64,000 nt of DNA from CAYVBE01 sp964572825 (lineage in GTDB: Bacteria; Planctomycetota; Brocadiia; SM23-32), in NCBI GenBank assembly GCA_964572825.1, contig CAZNGS010000003.1, positions 46,916-110,915 of the forward strand, written 5' to 3'. This document shows positions 42,280 through 50,596 of the stretch, one piece after another (the stretch's first letter is position 1; each line of letters opens with the position of its first letter). Made by a program: the position numbers and the translations under genes. Under the pieces are notes generated by a model. The model was not told where the DNA came from, did not search any database, and saw nothing but the letters and a program-made list of their open reading frames with translations.

Positions 42280-43062
42280 ATGAAGGCGATGCACACCGCC
42301 GCCACCGGCATGGACGCGCAGATGCTGCGCATCAACACGATTGCCAACAACCTGGCCAATGCCGATACAACTGGATTCAAGAAGTCCCAGGTGGATTTCG
42401 CTGACCTGATGTACGTGACCAAGAAATGGCCCGGAGGCGGCCAGACGGAGACAACCCAGATGCCCACCGGCCTGGAAGTGGGCAGCGGCGTGTATCCCGT
42501 CTCGAGCCTGAAAGTCTTCAGCGACGGCGTGATAACGAACACCGCCGGGGAGCTGGACCTGGCCATCGCCGGCGCGGGTTTCTTCCAGGTGGAGACCCCC
42601 TCCGGAGAGGTCAAATACACCCGCGACGGCAGCTTCCGGATGGGTCCGGACGGGACGGTTGTCAACTCCCAGGGCTACCCGCTCTATCCCCGGCTGACCA
42701 TTCCGCAGGACGTCACCGGCATCTCCGTGGCCAGCGACGGCACCGTCACGGCCTCCCTGCCGGACGCCGAGCCGACCACCGTGGGCACGATACAACTGGC
42801 CGATTTTGTCAATCCCGCCGGCCTCTCCAGTGAGGGCAGCAACCTCTTTGCCGAAACTGTCGCCTCCGGACCTGTGACGACGGGCACGCCGGGACGGGAC
42901 GGTCTGGGTGAGCTGAAACAGGGCTACCTCGAGATGTCCAATGTGGACGTGGTCAAGGAGCTGGTGGACCTCATCGTGGCGCAGCGCACCTACGAGCTGA
43001 ACTCCAAGGTCGTGCGCGCCGGGGACAGGATCATGCAGTCAGCCAACCACGTGGTGACATGA
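42280..43062 (+). CDS. flgG: FlgG, distal rod protein
   Basis: The 260-residue protein has the FlgG landmarks: MKAMHTAATGMDAQMLRINT, NNLANADTTGFKKSQVDFAD, the GAGFFQV strand and the C-terminal VKELVDLIVAQRTYELNSKV. The length is normal. It forms the drive shaft that passes through the P and L rings and overlaps flgA by 4 bp. Confidence 0.96.
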   Translation: MKAMHTAATGMDAQMLRINTIANNLANADTTGFKKSQVDFADLMYVTKKWPGGGQTETTQMPTGLEVGSGVYPVSSLKVFSDGVITNTAGELDLAIAGAGFFQVETPSGEVKYTRDGSFRMGPDGTVVNSQGYPLYPRLTIPQDVTGISVASDGTVTASLPDAEPTTVGTIQLADFVNPAGLSSEGSNLFAETVASGPVTTGTPGRDGLGELKQGYLEMSNVDVVKELVDLIVAQRTYELNSKVVRAGDRIMQSANHVVT

Positions 43063-44063
43063 TGATAACTACCAGGAGTGCCACGTTGATCGTCGTGCTG
43101 GCGCTGACGGGGGCCGCCCTCTGCCTGGCGGCGGACCTCGAGCCGCGGGAGGTGAGGCTGCTGCCAGAGGCTGCGACTTCGCGGGAAGACCTCACACTCG
43201 CCGACGTGGCGGAGCTGGGCCCGGACGTTCCCCGGCCGGTGCGCGAGCTGTCGCTCGGCAGGGCGCCGTGGCCGGGGCACGTGCGGGAGATCAGCCGCGT
43301 GCTGGTGAAGGTCCGCCTCGTTTCCGGCGGTTTTTCCACCAGGGATTTCGTGTTCTCGGGGGCGGAGTGTTGCGCGGTCCGGCTGAATTCCGTGCGCGTG
43401 AAGGCAGAGCGCATGGTGGAAGCCGCGCGGTCTCACCTGGAATCGTGCTTCCCGGAGGGCGGACCCGAGGTGCGGCTGGAGTTGCTGCGCTCCGTCCAGC
43501 CGGTGCTGCTGCCGGCCGAAGACGCGGAGGTCCAGCTCAAACCCTCGACGGCGGGTTCCGGCTCACCGTCGGGCATGGTGCGGGTGGACGTGGACCTGGT
43601 CCGCGGCGGCAAGCGGCTCAAGAGGGTGCCCGTCAGTTTCATGGTCAGGCTCTATGACCGCGTGGCGGTGGCGCGGCGCAGGATCGGCAGGGGTGAACGG
43701 CTCTCCCCGGAGAACATCGTCTTTGCCCGCCGCGAGGTGACCTCCGTGCAGGGGCGTTGCCTGCGCATCCGGGGCGAGCTGGAGGGACTGCAGGCGCTGC
43801 GGACTATCGAGCCCGGCACCGTCGTCACCCGCCACGCGGCGGGCGCAATCCCCAAGCCCGTCGTCGTGGAGCGCAACCAGCGCATATTCCTGGTCGTCCA
43901 GACCCGGACGCTGCGGGTCATCACCCTGGGCAAGTCGCTTTCGCGCGCCCGCGCCGGCGAGCCCGTGCGGGCGGAGAACCTGGCGACCGGCCGGGAGGTG
44001 GCCGGCGTCGCCACGGAGCAGGGCCTCGTCCGTGTGTCGCTGACAGGAGCAGGCGATGAGTGA
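43059..44063 (+). CDS. flgA: FlgA, P-ring assembly chaperone
   Basis: The 334-residue protein has a signal peptide (about 1-24) and a C-terminal SAF domain and ring-assembly region (VAVARRRIGRGERLSPENIV, LEGLQALRTIEPGTVVTRHA, GEPVRAENLATGREVAGVAT). FlgA holds FlgI in the periplasm before P-ring assembly. The position before flgH and flgI is expected. It overlaps flgH by 8 bp. Confidence 0.92.
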   Translation: MMITTRSATLIVVLALTGAALCLAADLEPREVRLLPEAATSREDLTLADVAELGPDVPRPVRELSLGRAPWPGHVREISRVLVKVRLVSGGFSTRDFVFSGAECCAVRLNSVRVKAERMVEAARSHLESCFPEGGPEVRLELLRSVQPVLLPAEDAEVQLKPSTAGSGSPSGMVRVDVDLVRGGKRLKRVPVSFMVRLYDRVAVARRRIGRGERLSPENIVFARREVTSVQGRCLRIRGELEGLQALRTIEPGTVVTRHAAGAIPKPVVVERNQRIFLVVQTRTLRVITLGKSLSRARAGEPVRAENLATGREVAGVATEQGLVRVSLTGAGDE

Positions 44064-44673
44064 GCGAAGGGCCGTGACCTTGATGCTGGGCTTGCTGACG
44101 ATACTGCTGACGGGCGCCGTGCCGGCCTCGGCGGAGTCCATCTGGGCGCGAAGAACCGACAGGGCCGCGTTCCTCTACGCCGACAACGTGGCCGCCCAAG
44201 CGGGCGATTCCCTGACGGTGTTGATCGCCGACCAGAGCTCCTTCCGGCTGGAAGGAGAGCGGGAGATGGAGAAGATCACCTCCCACACGGGCTCCCTGAA
44301 CCTGGAGGCCACGCCCGTGGAACTCCACGTGCCGGCCGGCAGCCTGGAGCAGTCCTCCTCCCGCACCATCGAGGGGTCGGCCGAGTACACCGGCACCAGG
44401 GAATTCACCGACAGCATTACGGTGACCGTGCGGGACCGGCTCCCCAACGGGAACCTGGTGATCGCGGGGCGCAGCGAGCGCTTCATCGCCGGCGAGGAGA
44501 TCGTCACCGTCCTGAACGGCATTGTCCGGCCGGAAGACATCTCCGGCGCCAACACCGTGTCCTCCCGCCTGGTGGCGCACCTGAAGATCCACTACCAGAC
44601 CAGCGGCAGCTCCGACGCCTACCTGAAGGAAGGTTTCGTCAATCGGATTCTGAGTTACATCTGGCCGTTCTGA
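44056..44673 (+). CDS. flgH: FlgH, L-ring protein without an obvious lipobox
   Basis: The 205-residue protein has the FlgH core (GDSLTVLIADQSSFRLEGER, FTDSITVTVRDRLPNGNLVI, RSERFIAGEEIVTVLNGIVR, PEDISGANTVSSRLVAHLKI). FlgH forms the outer-membrane ring. FlgH is normally a lipoprotein, but here the signal peptide ends in VPASAESIW with no cysteine, so it should be cleaved by signal peptidase I and not lipidated. It precedes flgI by 21 bp. Confidence 0.92.
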   Translation: MSERRAVTLMLGLLTILLTGAVPASAESIWARRTDRAAFLYADNVAAQAGDSLTVLIADQSSFRLEGEREMEKITSHTGSLNLEATPVELHVPAGSLEQSSSRTIEGSAEYTGTREFTDSITVTVRDRLPNGNLVIAGRSERFIAGEEIVTVLNGIVRPEDISGANTVSSRLVAHLKIHYQTSGSSDAYLKEGFVNRILSYIWPF

Positions 44674-44694
44674 CACCGGCGCAGCGGGGAGAAT

Positions 44695-45825
44695 GTGGAA
44701 GTGAATGCACCAGGGAACAGCCGAATATCGGGCGGATTGGTGGCCCTCACGGTGACCGCGGGGCTCCTCCTGTGCCCCCTCGCGCAGGCCACGCGGGTGA
44801 AGGACATCACCACCATCCAGGGCGTCCGTTCCAACCAGTTGTACGGGTTCGGCCTCGTGGTGGGCCTGGCGGGCACCGGCGGGGGCAGCGACTTCACCGC
44901 CGAGCTGGCGCGCAACATGCTGGTCAAGATGCAGGTGGGAAGGGGCCTTTCCGAGATCGAGCCCGAGAACATCGCAGCCGTGATCGTCACGGCCGACCTG
45001 CCGCCTTTTGCCCGGAAGGGCACCACGCTGGACGTGACGGTGTCCGCCTTCGACGAGAGCACCAGCCTGCGGGGGGGCACGCTGCTGCTGTGCCCTCTGA
45101 CCGGCGCGGACGGCCGCGTATATGCCGTCGCGCAGGGGGCGCTCACCGTGGGAGGATTCGCCTTCGGGGGCGCCGCCGCCACGGTCCAGCAGGGCCATCC
45201 CACCGTGGGGCGCATTCCCAACGGCGCCACCGTGGAACTGGAGGTCCACACCGAGTTCCTGCGGGACAATTCCTTCACACTGCTGCTTCGGACGCCCGAC
45301 CTGGCCACGGCGGGGCGGATGGCGGACGCCGTGACGGCAGAAACCGAGGCCCATGCCGTGGTGGCCGACCCCGGACGGGTCCGCGTGCAACTGCCCGACG
45401 CGATAGAGCGCGAGAGGATCATGCACCTGGTGGGGCGCATCCAGATGCTGGAAGTGGAGCCCGACCTGGCCGCCGTGGTGGTCATCAACGAGCGCACCGG
45501 CACGGTGGTGGCCGGCCACGACGTGAGCATATCCACCGTGGCAATTTCGCACGGCAACCTGACCGTCATCACGCAGGAACTGCCCCAGGTCTCCCAGCCG
45601 CCGCCCCTTTCCGGAGGAGAGACCGAGACCGTGCCGCGCACGGCCATGCGCATTATCGAGAGCCCTCTGCAGGAGGGCGGGCTCAGCGTGATCAACCGCA
45701 GCGCCACCGTCAGTGAAGTGGCCCGGGCGCTCAACCTCCTGGGGGCCAGCCCCCGGGACATCATTTCCATCTTCCAGGCCATGGAGGAGGCGGGAGCTCT
45801 CCATGCTGAACTCAGGATTATGTGA
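44695..45825 (+). CDS. flgI: FlgI, P-ring protein
   Basis: The 376-residue protein, started from GTG, has a signal peptide (ending near CPLAQA) and the FlgI core: RVKDITTIQGVRSNQLYGFG, LARNMLVKMQV and LNLLGASPRDIISIFQAMEE at the end. It forms the peptidoglycan-level bushing around the rod. It overlaps flgJ by 23 bp. Confidence 0.95.
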   Translation: MEVNAPGNSRISGGLVALTVTAGLLLCPLAQATRVKDITTIQGVRSNQLYGFGLVVGLAGTGGGSDFTAELARNMLVKMQVGRGLSEIEPENIAAVIVTADLPPFARKGTTLDVTVSAFDESTSLRGGTLLLCPLTGADGRVYAVAQGALTVGGFAFGGAAATVQQGHPTVGRIPNGATVELEVHTEFLRDNSFTLLLRTPDLATAGRMADAVTAETEAHAVVADPGRVRVQLPDAIERERIMHLVGRIQMLEVEPDLAAVVVINERTGTVVAGHDVSISTVAISHGNLTVITQELPQVSQPPPLSGGETETVPRTAMRIIESPLQEGGLSVINRSATVSEVARALNLLGASPRDIISIFQAMEEAGALHAELRIM

Positions 45826-46147
45826 GGCGGGTCCCGGTCCGTCGGACGTGCTGGCCCTGGCCGGGTTCGACCGCGCGGCGACCGCCGGCGCCTCCGCCCG
45901 CACGCCCCGCGAGGTGCGCCGGGTCTCGCAGGAGTTCGCGGCGGTCTTCTACTCCGTGGTGGTGCGTCAGATGCAGAGCGGCCTCCACGAGGAGCAGGAG
46001 GAGGGCGGCGTCTCCGAGGGTGTGCGCGGGCTGTTCGCGATGTTCCTGCCCCGCGCCCTGGTCCGCAGTCCTTCCGATCCCCTCACTGACTCCATCTACG
46101 AACAACTCAGCGCCCCACAGGGAGAGATGCTGGATGAAACCGGCTGA
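45803..46147 (+). CDS. flgJ: FlgJ rod-binding domain protein (no muramidase)
   Basis: The 114-residue protein matches the N-terminal rod-cap part of FlgJ (REVRRVSQEFAAVFYSVVVR, then QMQSGLHEEQ and DSIYEQLS). The peptidoglycan hydrolase domain of enterobacterial FlgJ is absent, so a separate hydrolase must open the wall. The ATG at 45803 follows GGAGGCGGGAG within the end of flgI. It overlaps the flgN-like gene by 14 bp. Confidence 0.88.
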   Translation: MLNSGLCEAGPGPSDVLALAGFDRAATAGASARTPREVRRVSQEFAAVFYSVVVRQMQSGLHEEQEEGGVSEGVRGLFAMFLPRALVRSPSDPLTDSIYEQLSAPQGEMLDETG

Positions 46148-46628
46148 AGAACTGCTGCCCATCCTGGATGCGCAGATCGAAACCCTCCAGGCGAAACTGG
46201 AGCTGATGGAGAGGATGGGACAGTGCGTGCGCCAGGGAGACATGGAGAGGCTGGGCGCCTTCGTGGAGGACGAAGCAGCCCTGGCCCGCAGGGAGTCCCA
46301 ACTGGAGCAGCAGACGCAGCAGATGCGCGCCCGGCTGGCCCGGCTGACCCACAGCGACGCCGAGCAGCTCACTCTTGGCCGCCTGGTGGAGATGGTCGAG
46401 GGGCCGCTGGCCATCCAGTTGAGCGACCGACGCGAGCGGCTGGTTCTGCTGGTGGAGCGGCTTCAGGAGCAGGCCACCCTGACGGCCATGATGGTTGCCC
46501 AGGTGCTGGAACTGAATCAACGGATGCTGGCTGCCCTGGGCGGCTGCTCGGGGTCCGGTTCCACCTACTCCCCGGAGGGCGAGGTGGAGCTCCATGCCGC
46601 GCTGAGCACCTTTCGCCGCAGCGTGTAG
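46134..46628 (+). CDS. flgN: FlgN-like chaperone for hook-filament junction proteins
   Basis: The 164-residue helical protein (AEELLPILDAQIETLQAKLE, then LQEQATLTAMMVAQVLELNQ) is directly before flgK and flgL, the clients of FlgN. Size and heptad pattern fit FlgN. It acts in the cytoplasm, delivering FlgK and FlgL to FlhA. The ATG at 46134 lies within the flgJ end. Confidence 0.82.
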   Translation: MKPAEELLPILDAQIETLQAKLELMERMGQCVRQGDMERLGAFVEDEAALARRESQLEQQTQQMRARLARLTHSDAEQLTLGRLVEMVEGPLAIQLSDRRERLVLLVERLQEQATLTAMMVAQVLELNQRMLAALGGCSGSGSTYSPEGEVELHAALSTFRRSV

Positions 46629-46637
46629 GAGGCTCAC

Positions 46638-48632
46638 ATGTCGGGCTTTCAGGCAGGACTCAATGGCATCCGCACCGCCTCCCTGTTGGTGAAACTGGCC
46701 GGCGACAACATCGCCAACGCCAACACCCCCGGCTACAGCGCCAAGCGGGCCGAGGTGGCGGCCGTGCCGGGGCCGCGCAGCGGTCGTCACCGGGTGGGGG
46801 CGGGCTCGACCGTCGAGGATATAACCCGACTGCGCGACGAACTGGTGGAGCGCTCCCTCCTGCAGCACGTTCAGGCCACGGAACGGTTCGATACGGAGGT
46901 GGAGGCGCTCAGCCAGATGGAATTGATCTTCGGCGAACCCGCCGAAGGGGGCCTGAACGTGCGCCTGGAGGAGCTGTTCAACAGCCTCGACCGGCTCACG
47001 GCCGATCCCGACAACACCACGCTGCGGGAGCAGGTGGTCCAGAAAGGCGTGTCCGTCTGCGAAGCGTTCAACAGGCTCAACCGGGGCTTCATAGACCTGC
47101 GGCGGAACGTGGCGGACGACATCGACTACTCCGTCGAGCGCGTCAACGCCCTGACGGAGAGAATAGCCGGTCTGAACGGGCGCATCCGCAACACGCAGAC
47201 GGCCGGGGCCACCTCCGCCAGCCTCGAGGATTCCAGGGATCAACTCATTACGCAACTCGCCGAACTGCTGGACGTCACCACGCATACGGCCGAGCGCGGC
47301 GTCGTCAACGTGAGCTCCGCGGGGGCTCTGCTGGTGAGCGGACAGGAACACACGCCGATAGCAGCCGTGCCGAGCGAGGGGGCAGTGACACTCCAGGTGC
47401 AGGGCTCCACCGGCCACGAAATGGCCGTGCGGGAGGGAAAGCTCGGCGCCATGATGCAGCTTGCCAACGAGATCGTGCCCCACTACCTGGCAGCCCTGGA
47501 TGATCTGGCCAATTCCCTGCGGCGATCCGTCAACCTCGTCCACAGCCAGTCCCTGGGACTTGCGGGCCGGTTCGACTACCTGGGCGGTCTCCACGCGCTC
47601 GCCCCGGACACACCTGTTGCAGAACAGGGCTACGATGTCCCGGCCGGAACGGCCCACCGCCTGGTGGTCAACGTGGAGCACGAGCAGACCGGCGACGTTA
47701 CGCAATATGAACTGACCCTGGACACCACCCAACCTGCTGCGGCAATGCTCGCCGCGCTGAGAGATGACGTCAACGCCGGCGTGGACCATGTGGCGGCCAC
47801 GGTTGACGAAGGCGTGATCCGCCTGCAGGCCGAGGACGGCTACTCCTTCGGTTTCGCCACGCCCTACGATCCCAACCCGGCCGGGCCCGGGGACATAACG
47901 GCCGCCGACCCCTCGACCCCCACGATCCTGGACCGCTACACAGGGTCCGAAGACCTGCGCTACACTGTGAGCTTCCTCGACGACGGCGCCGTGGGGGCGC
48001 ACCAGATAGGGATACAGATCCAAGTGCGGGACCGGAGCGGCGCCCTCCTGCGCACCCTGACCCGGCAGATCGACGCGGATTACCGGCCCGGCGCGACCAT
48101 CGAGCTGGAGCAGGGGCTGAAAATGGCCCTGGGCGCCGGCAACGTGGCCTCCGGCGACGCCTTCTCCTTCGTGGCTCACGCCTCGATGGACACCGCGGGC
48201 CTGCTGGACGCGCTGGGGCTCAACTGCATGTTCACCGGTCTGGGGGCGCGCAATGTCCGGGTGGTGGACAACATCCGCGAGGACACCGACCTGCTGGCCG
48301 GCGCCATGCAGCCGAGCCCCGGTGACAACCACGGTTTTGCCGACCTGGCCGCCCTGCGGGACCGGGGAACCGTGCCGGGCTCCCCCTCGGTGATCGATCG
48401 CTATCACTCCCTGGTCACGAGGCTCTCCACGACCAGGGAGACCCGGTCCGTGCAACTGGCCAACCAGGAGGAATTGATGGAATCCCTGCGGAACCGGCGG
48501 GACTCCGTCTCCGGGGTCAGCGTCAACGAGGAACTGGTGCGCATGATCGAGGCCCAGACCGTCTACCGGGGGGCGCTCAAGTACATTTCCGTGGTGGACC
48601 AATTGGTCGCGGACCTTATGAACACGCTGTAG
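46638..48632 (+). CDS. flgK: FlgK, hook-filament junction protein 1
   Basis: The 664-residue protein has the FlgK N-terminal motif (LAGDNIANANTPGYSAKRAE), the coiled D1 helices (LTERIAGLNGRIRNTQTAGA) and the C-terminal end (SVNEELVRMIEAQTVYRGAL, KYISVVDQLVADLM). The middle region is longer than in enteric FlgK (about 550 residues). It links the hook to FlgL and the filament. Confidence 0.95.
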   Translation: MSGFQAGLNGIRTASLLVKLAGDNIANANTPGYSAKRAEVAAVPGPRSGRHRVGAGSTVEDITRLRDELVERSLLQHVQATERFDTEVEALSQMELIFGEPAEGGLNVRLEELFNSLDRLTADPDNTTLREQVVQKGVSVCEAFNRLNRGFIDLRRNVADDIDYSVERVNALTERIAGLNGRIRNTQTAGATSASLEDSRDQLITQLAELLDVTTHTAERGVVNVSSAGALLVSGQEHTPIAAVPSEGAVTLQVQGSTGHEMAVREGKLGAMMQLANEIVPHYLAALDDLANSLRRSVNLVHSQSLGLAGRFDYLGGLHALAPDTPVAEQGYDVPAGTAHRLVVNVEHEQTGDVTQYELTLDTTQPAAAMLAALRDDVNAGVDHVAATVDEGVIRLQAEDGYSFGFATPYDPNPAGPGDITAADPSTPTILDRYTGSEDLRYTVSFLDDGAVGAHQIGIQIQVRDRSGALLRTLTRQIDADYRPGATIELEQGLKMALGAGNVASGDAFSFVAHASMDTAGLLDALGLNCMFTGLGARNVRVVDNIREDTDLLAGAMQPSPGDNHGFADLAALRDRGTVPGSPSVIDRYHSLVTRLSTTRETRSVQLANQEELMESLRNRRDSVSGVSVNEELVRMIEAQTVYRGALKYISVVDQLVADLMNTL

Positions 48633-48641
48633 AGGGTCGCC

Positions 48642-49541
48642 ATGAGAGTGACACAGAACATGATCAACCGGGAGCTGATGCATCACCTCTCCCGCAACAT
48701 GGAGCGGCTGAACGATCTGAACCAGCAGCTCAGCACGGGCCGGCGCATACTGAGCGTCTCGGATGACGTTCCGGGGGCCCGGCAGGTGATGCATCTGCTG
48801 CAGGAAAACGGCAAGATCGACGCCTACCTCGAGAACATGCGCGACGCCGAGGACACGCTCTACATGGCCTCCAGCAGCGCGGAGCAGGTTCTGGACATCC
48901 TCTCCCGCGTGAAAGAGCGCGCCGTGCAGGCCGCCACCGGCACCTACAGCGCCAACGATCGCCAGACCATGGCCGAAGACGTCGACGGCATGCTCCAGAC
49001 CCTCCTGTCCCTGGCGAACGTCCAGCATAAAGGCGCCTACATGTTCGCCGGTCAGGCTACCAGGACCGTCCCATTTGTGGCGAGCAAAGACGCCGCCGGA
49101 CGCATCGACGCCACCTCTTACCAGGGCGCTCTCCTACCGACGGAGGCACCTGTCGCTCCCGGTGTCACCACCGACATGAACGTGGTGGGCAGCGAGATCT
49201 TCCACGGTGGCGGAGACCTGTTCGGAACGGTTATCGAACTGCGCGACGCCATCAGAACGGGGGACGTGCAGGAGCTTCGAACCCGCATCAACGACCTGGA
49301 CCGGGGCCGCGACGCCCTCCTGCGCGGCGTGGGACGATTGGGGGAGAGGCAGGCACAGCTAGGAATCCTGCGCAACTCCACAGAGCGGATGCGCCAACTG
49401 AACGAACAGATCATCTCCGACCGACGGGACGCCGACATGGCGGAGCTCTCTGTGCAGTACAACAGCCAGATGGCGCTGCTGAGGGTGGTCATGCAGGTGG
49501 CCGCCAGCTCCGCCAAACCGTCCATCGCCGATTTCCTGTGA
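48642..49541 (+). CDS. flgL: FlgL, hook-filament junction protein 3
   Basis: The 299-residue protein has flagellin-like ends: MINRELMHHLSRNMERLNDL, NQQLSTGRRILSVSDDV and the C-terminal ADMAELSVQYNSQMALLRVV. A central flagellin-hook-like LANVQHKGAYMFAGQATRTV segment confirms FlgL. It lies 9 bp after flgK, as usual. Confidence 0.94.
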   Translation: MRVTQNMINRELMHHLSRNMERLNDLNQQLSTGRRILSVSDDVPGARQVMHLLQENGKIDAYLENMRDAEDTLYMASSSAEQVLDILSRVKERAVQAATGTYSANDRQTMAEDVDGMLQTLLSLANVQHKGAYMFAGQATRTVPFVASKDAAGRIDATSYQGALLPTEAPVAPGVTTDMNVVGSEIFHGGGDLFGTVIELRDAIRTGDVQELRTRINDLDRGRDALLRGVGRLGERQAQLGILRNSTERMRQLNEQIISDRRDADMAELSVQYNSQMALLRVVMQVAASSAKPSIADFL

Positions 49542-49560
49542 CGGGTGAAAGGACAGCAAG

Positions 49561-50160
49561 ATGAAAGTCTGCCTCAACGACCGAACGATCGACGTGGAGG
49601 ATCAGCAGCCCAATACCGTCGCCGGCCTGCTGGAGACCCTGCGCCAGGGCGGCCAGATACCCCCCGCCCACGTGGTGGTGGACATCAGCGTCGACGGCCG
49701 TGCGTGGACCGGTCAAGACCTTTCCGAGCGCCACGAAAACCCCCTGCCCCGGGGCTGCACTGTCTCCATCGGAACCGACGACGTTCGCGGCCACGCCAGG
49801 CGCGTACTCCAGGACGTCCGGCAGATGCTGGAGGTGCTGGTGAACGCCGCGCGCGACATCGCCCGCCACATGCACCAGCAGGACCCAAAGGAGGCCAACC
49901 GCGGCCTCTACCGGCTGCTCGACAGTGTGCAGAACACCATCGGCTGCCTCTGCCAGGTGCAGAACATCTGCGAGCTGGAATGCGGGCCCCGCACCGATCA
50001 GTCCGGCCTGCTGGAGGCCACCAACCGCTCCCTCGAGGCCATCCGGCAGCGCCAGGAAAATGAGGACTGGAAAGGACTGGCCAGCGTCCTGAACGCGCAG
50101 TTCCCCGCCGCCCTCGAAGGGCTCCGACAGATCACCGACGACATGATGGGCGAGCTCTGA
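49561..50160 (+). CDS. Unknown flagellar-operon protein, beta start and helical end
   Basis: The 199-residue protein has an N-terminal beta-rich part (MKVCLNDRTIDVEDQQPNTV, VVVDISVDGRAW, GCTVSIGTDD) that could be a small ubiquitin-like or ThiS-like fold, then a helical region (about 80-199). No signal peptide or membrane helix is present. It follows flgL by 19 bp with AAAGGACAG before the ATG, so it is probably co-transcribed and may act with the export substrates. I do not recognise the family. Confidence 0.6.
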   Translation: MKVCLNDRTIDVEDQQPNTVAGLLETLRQGGQIPPAHVVVDISVDGRAWTGQDLSERHENPLPRGCTVSIGTDDVRGHARRVLQDVRQMLEVLVNAARDIARHMHQQDPKEANRGLYRLLDSVQNTIGCLCQVQNICELECGPRTDQSGLLEATNRSLEAIRQRQENEDWKGLASVLNAQFPAALEGLRQITDDMMGEL

Positions 50161-50161
50161 G

Positions 50162-50584
50162 ATGCCCCCCGCCGACCCACGCCGGGACGATATCCGGGGC
50201 CTCGTGGAGCAACTGCGCCGGGGCTGCCGGGCCCTCCGCGACGCCGTGAGCGCCGTCCGCCACACCCCGCCCGCCGACCTGCCGGACGCCGCCGGGCGGC
50301 ACCTGGAATCCGTCGCTGCCCTGCGCGGCCGGATCACACCCGTGGTGCGCGAGCTGGCGGCCCGTCGCGCGGAACTGGCGAACCTGCCGCGGGCGCCCTG
50401 CGAAGAGCTGACCTCCGAAATCCGCCGCTGCCGCCGGACCCTTCAGCAGGTGGGCCGGGACTACGAGGCACTGACCGGCGTGGTCAACGATATGCTGGTC
50501 GGCGTCGAGCGGGACCTGCGCGGCCTCCAGCGGGGCACCAGGGCCCTTGGCTCTTACCGCCGGGGAGCCCGGACCGCCCGGTGA
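50162..50584 (+). CDS. FlgN/FliT-like helical protein ending the flagellar operon
   Basis: The 140-residue protein is all-helical, basic and rich in Arg and Ala (IRGLVEQLRRGCRALRDAVS, CRRTLQQVGRDYEALTGVVN). Length and heptads resemble FliT/FlgN chaperones, but no diagnostic motif is visible. It starts one base after the preceding stop. Its stop is 12 bases from that of the convergent GH4 gene, leaving no room for separate terminators. Confidence 0.5.
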   Translation: MPPADPRRDDIRGLVEQLRRGCRALRDAVSAVRHTPPADLPDAAGRHLESVAALRGRITPVVRELAARRAELANLPRAPCEELTSEIRRCRRTLQQVGRDYEALTGVVNDMLVGVERDLRGLQRGTRALGSYRRGARTAR

Positions 50585-50596
50585 CGCACTCCCGCC

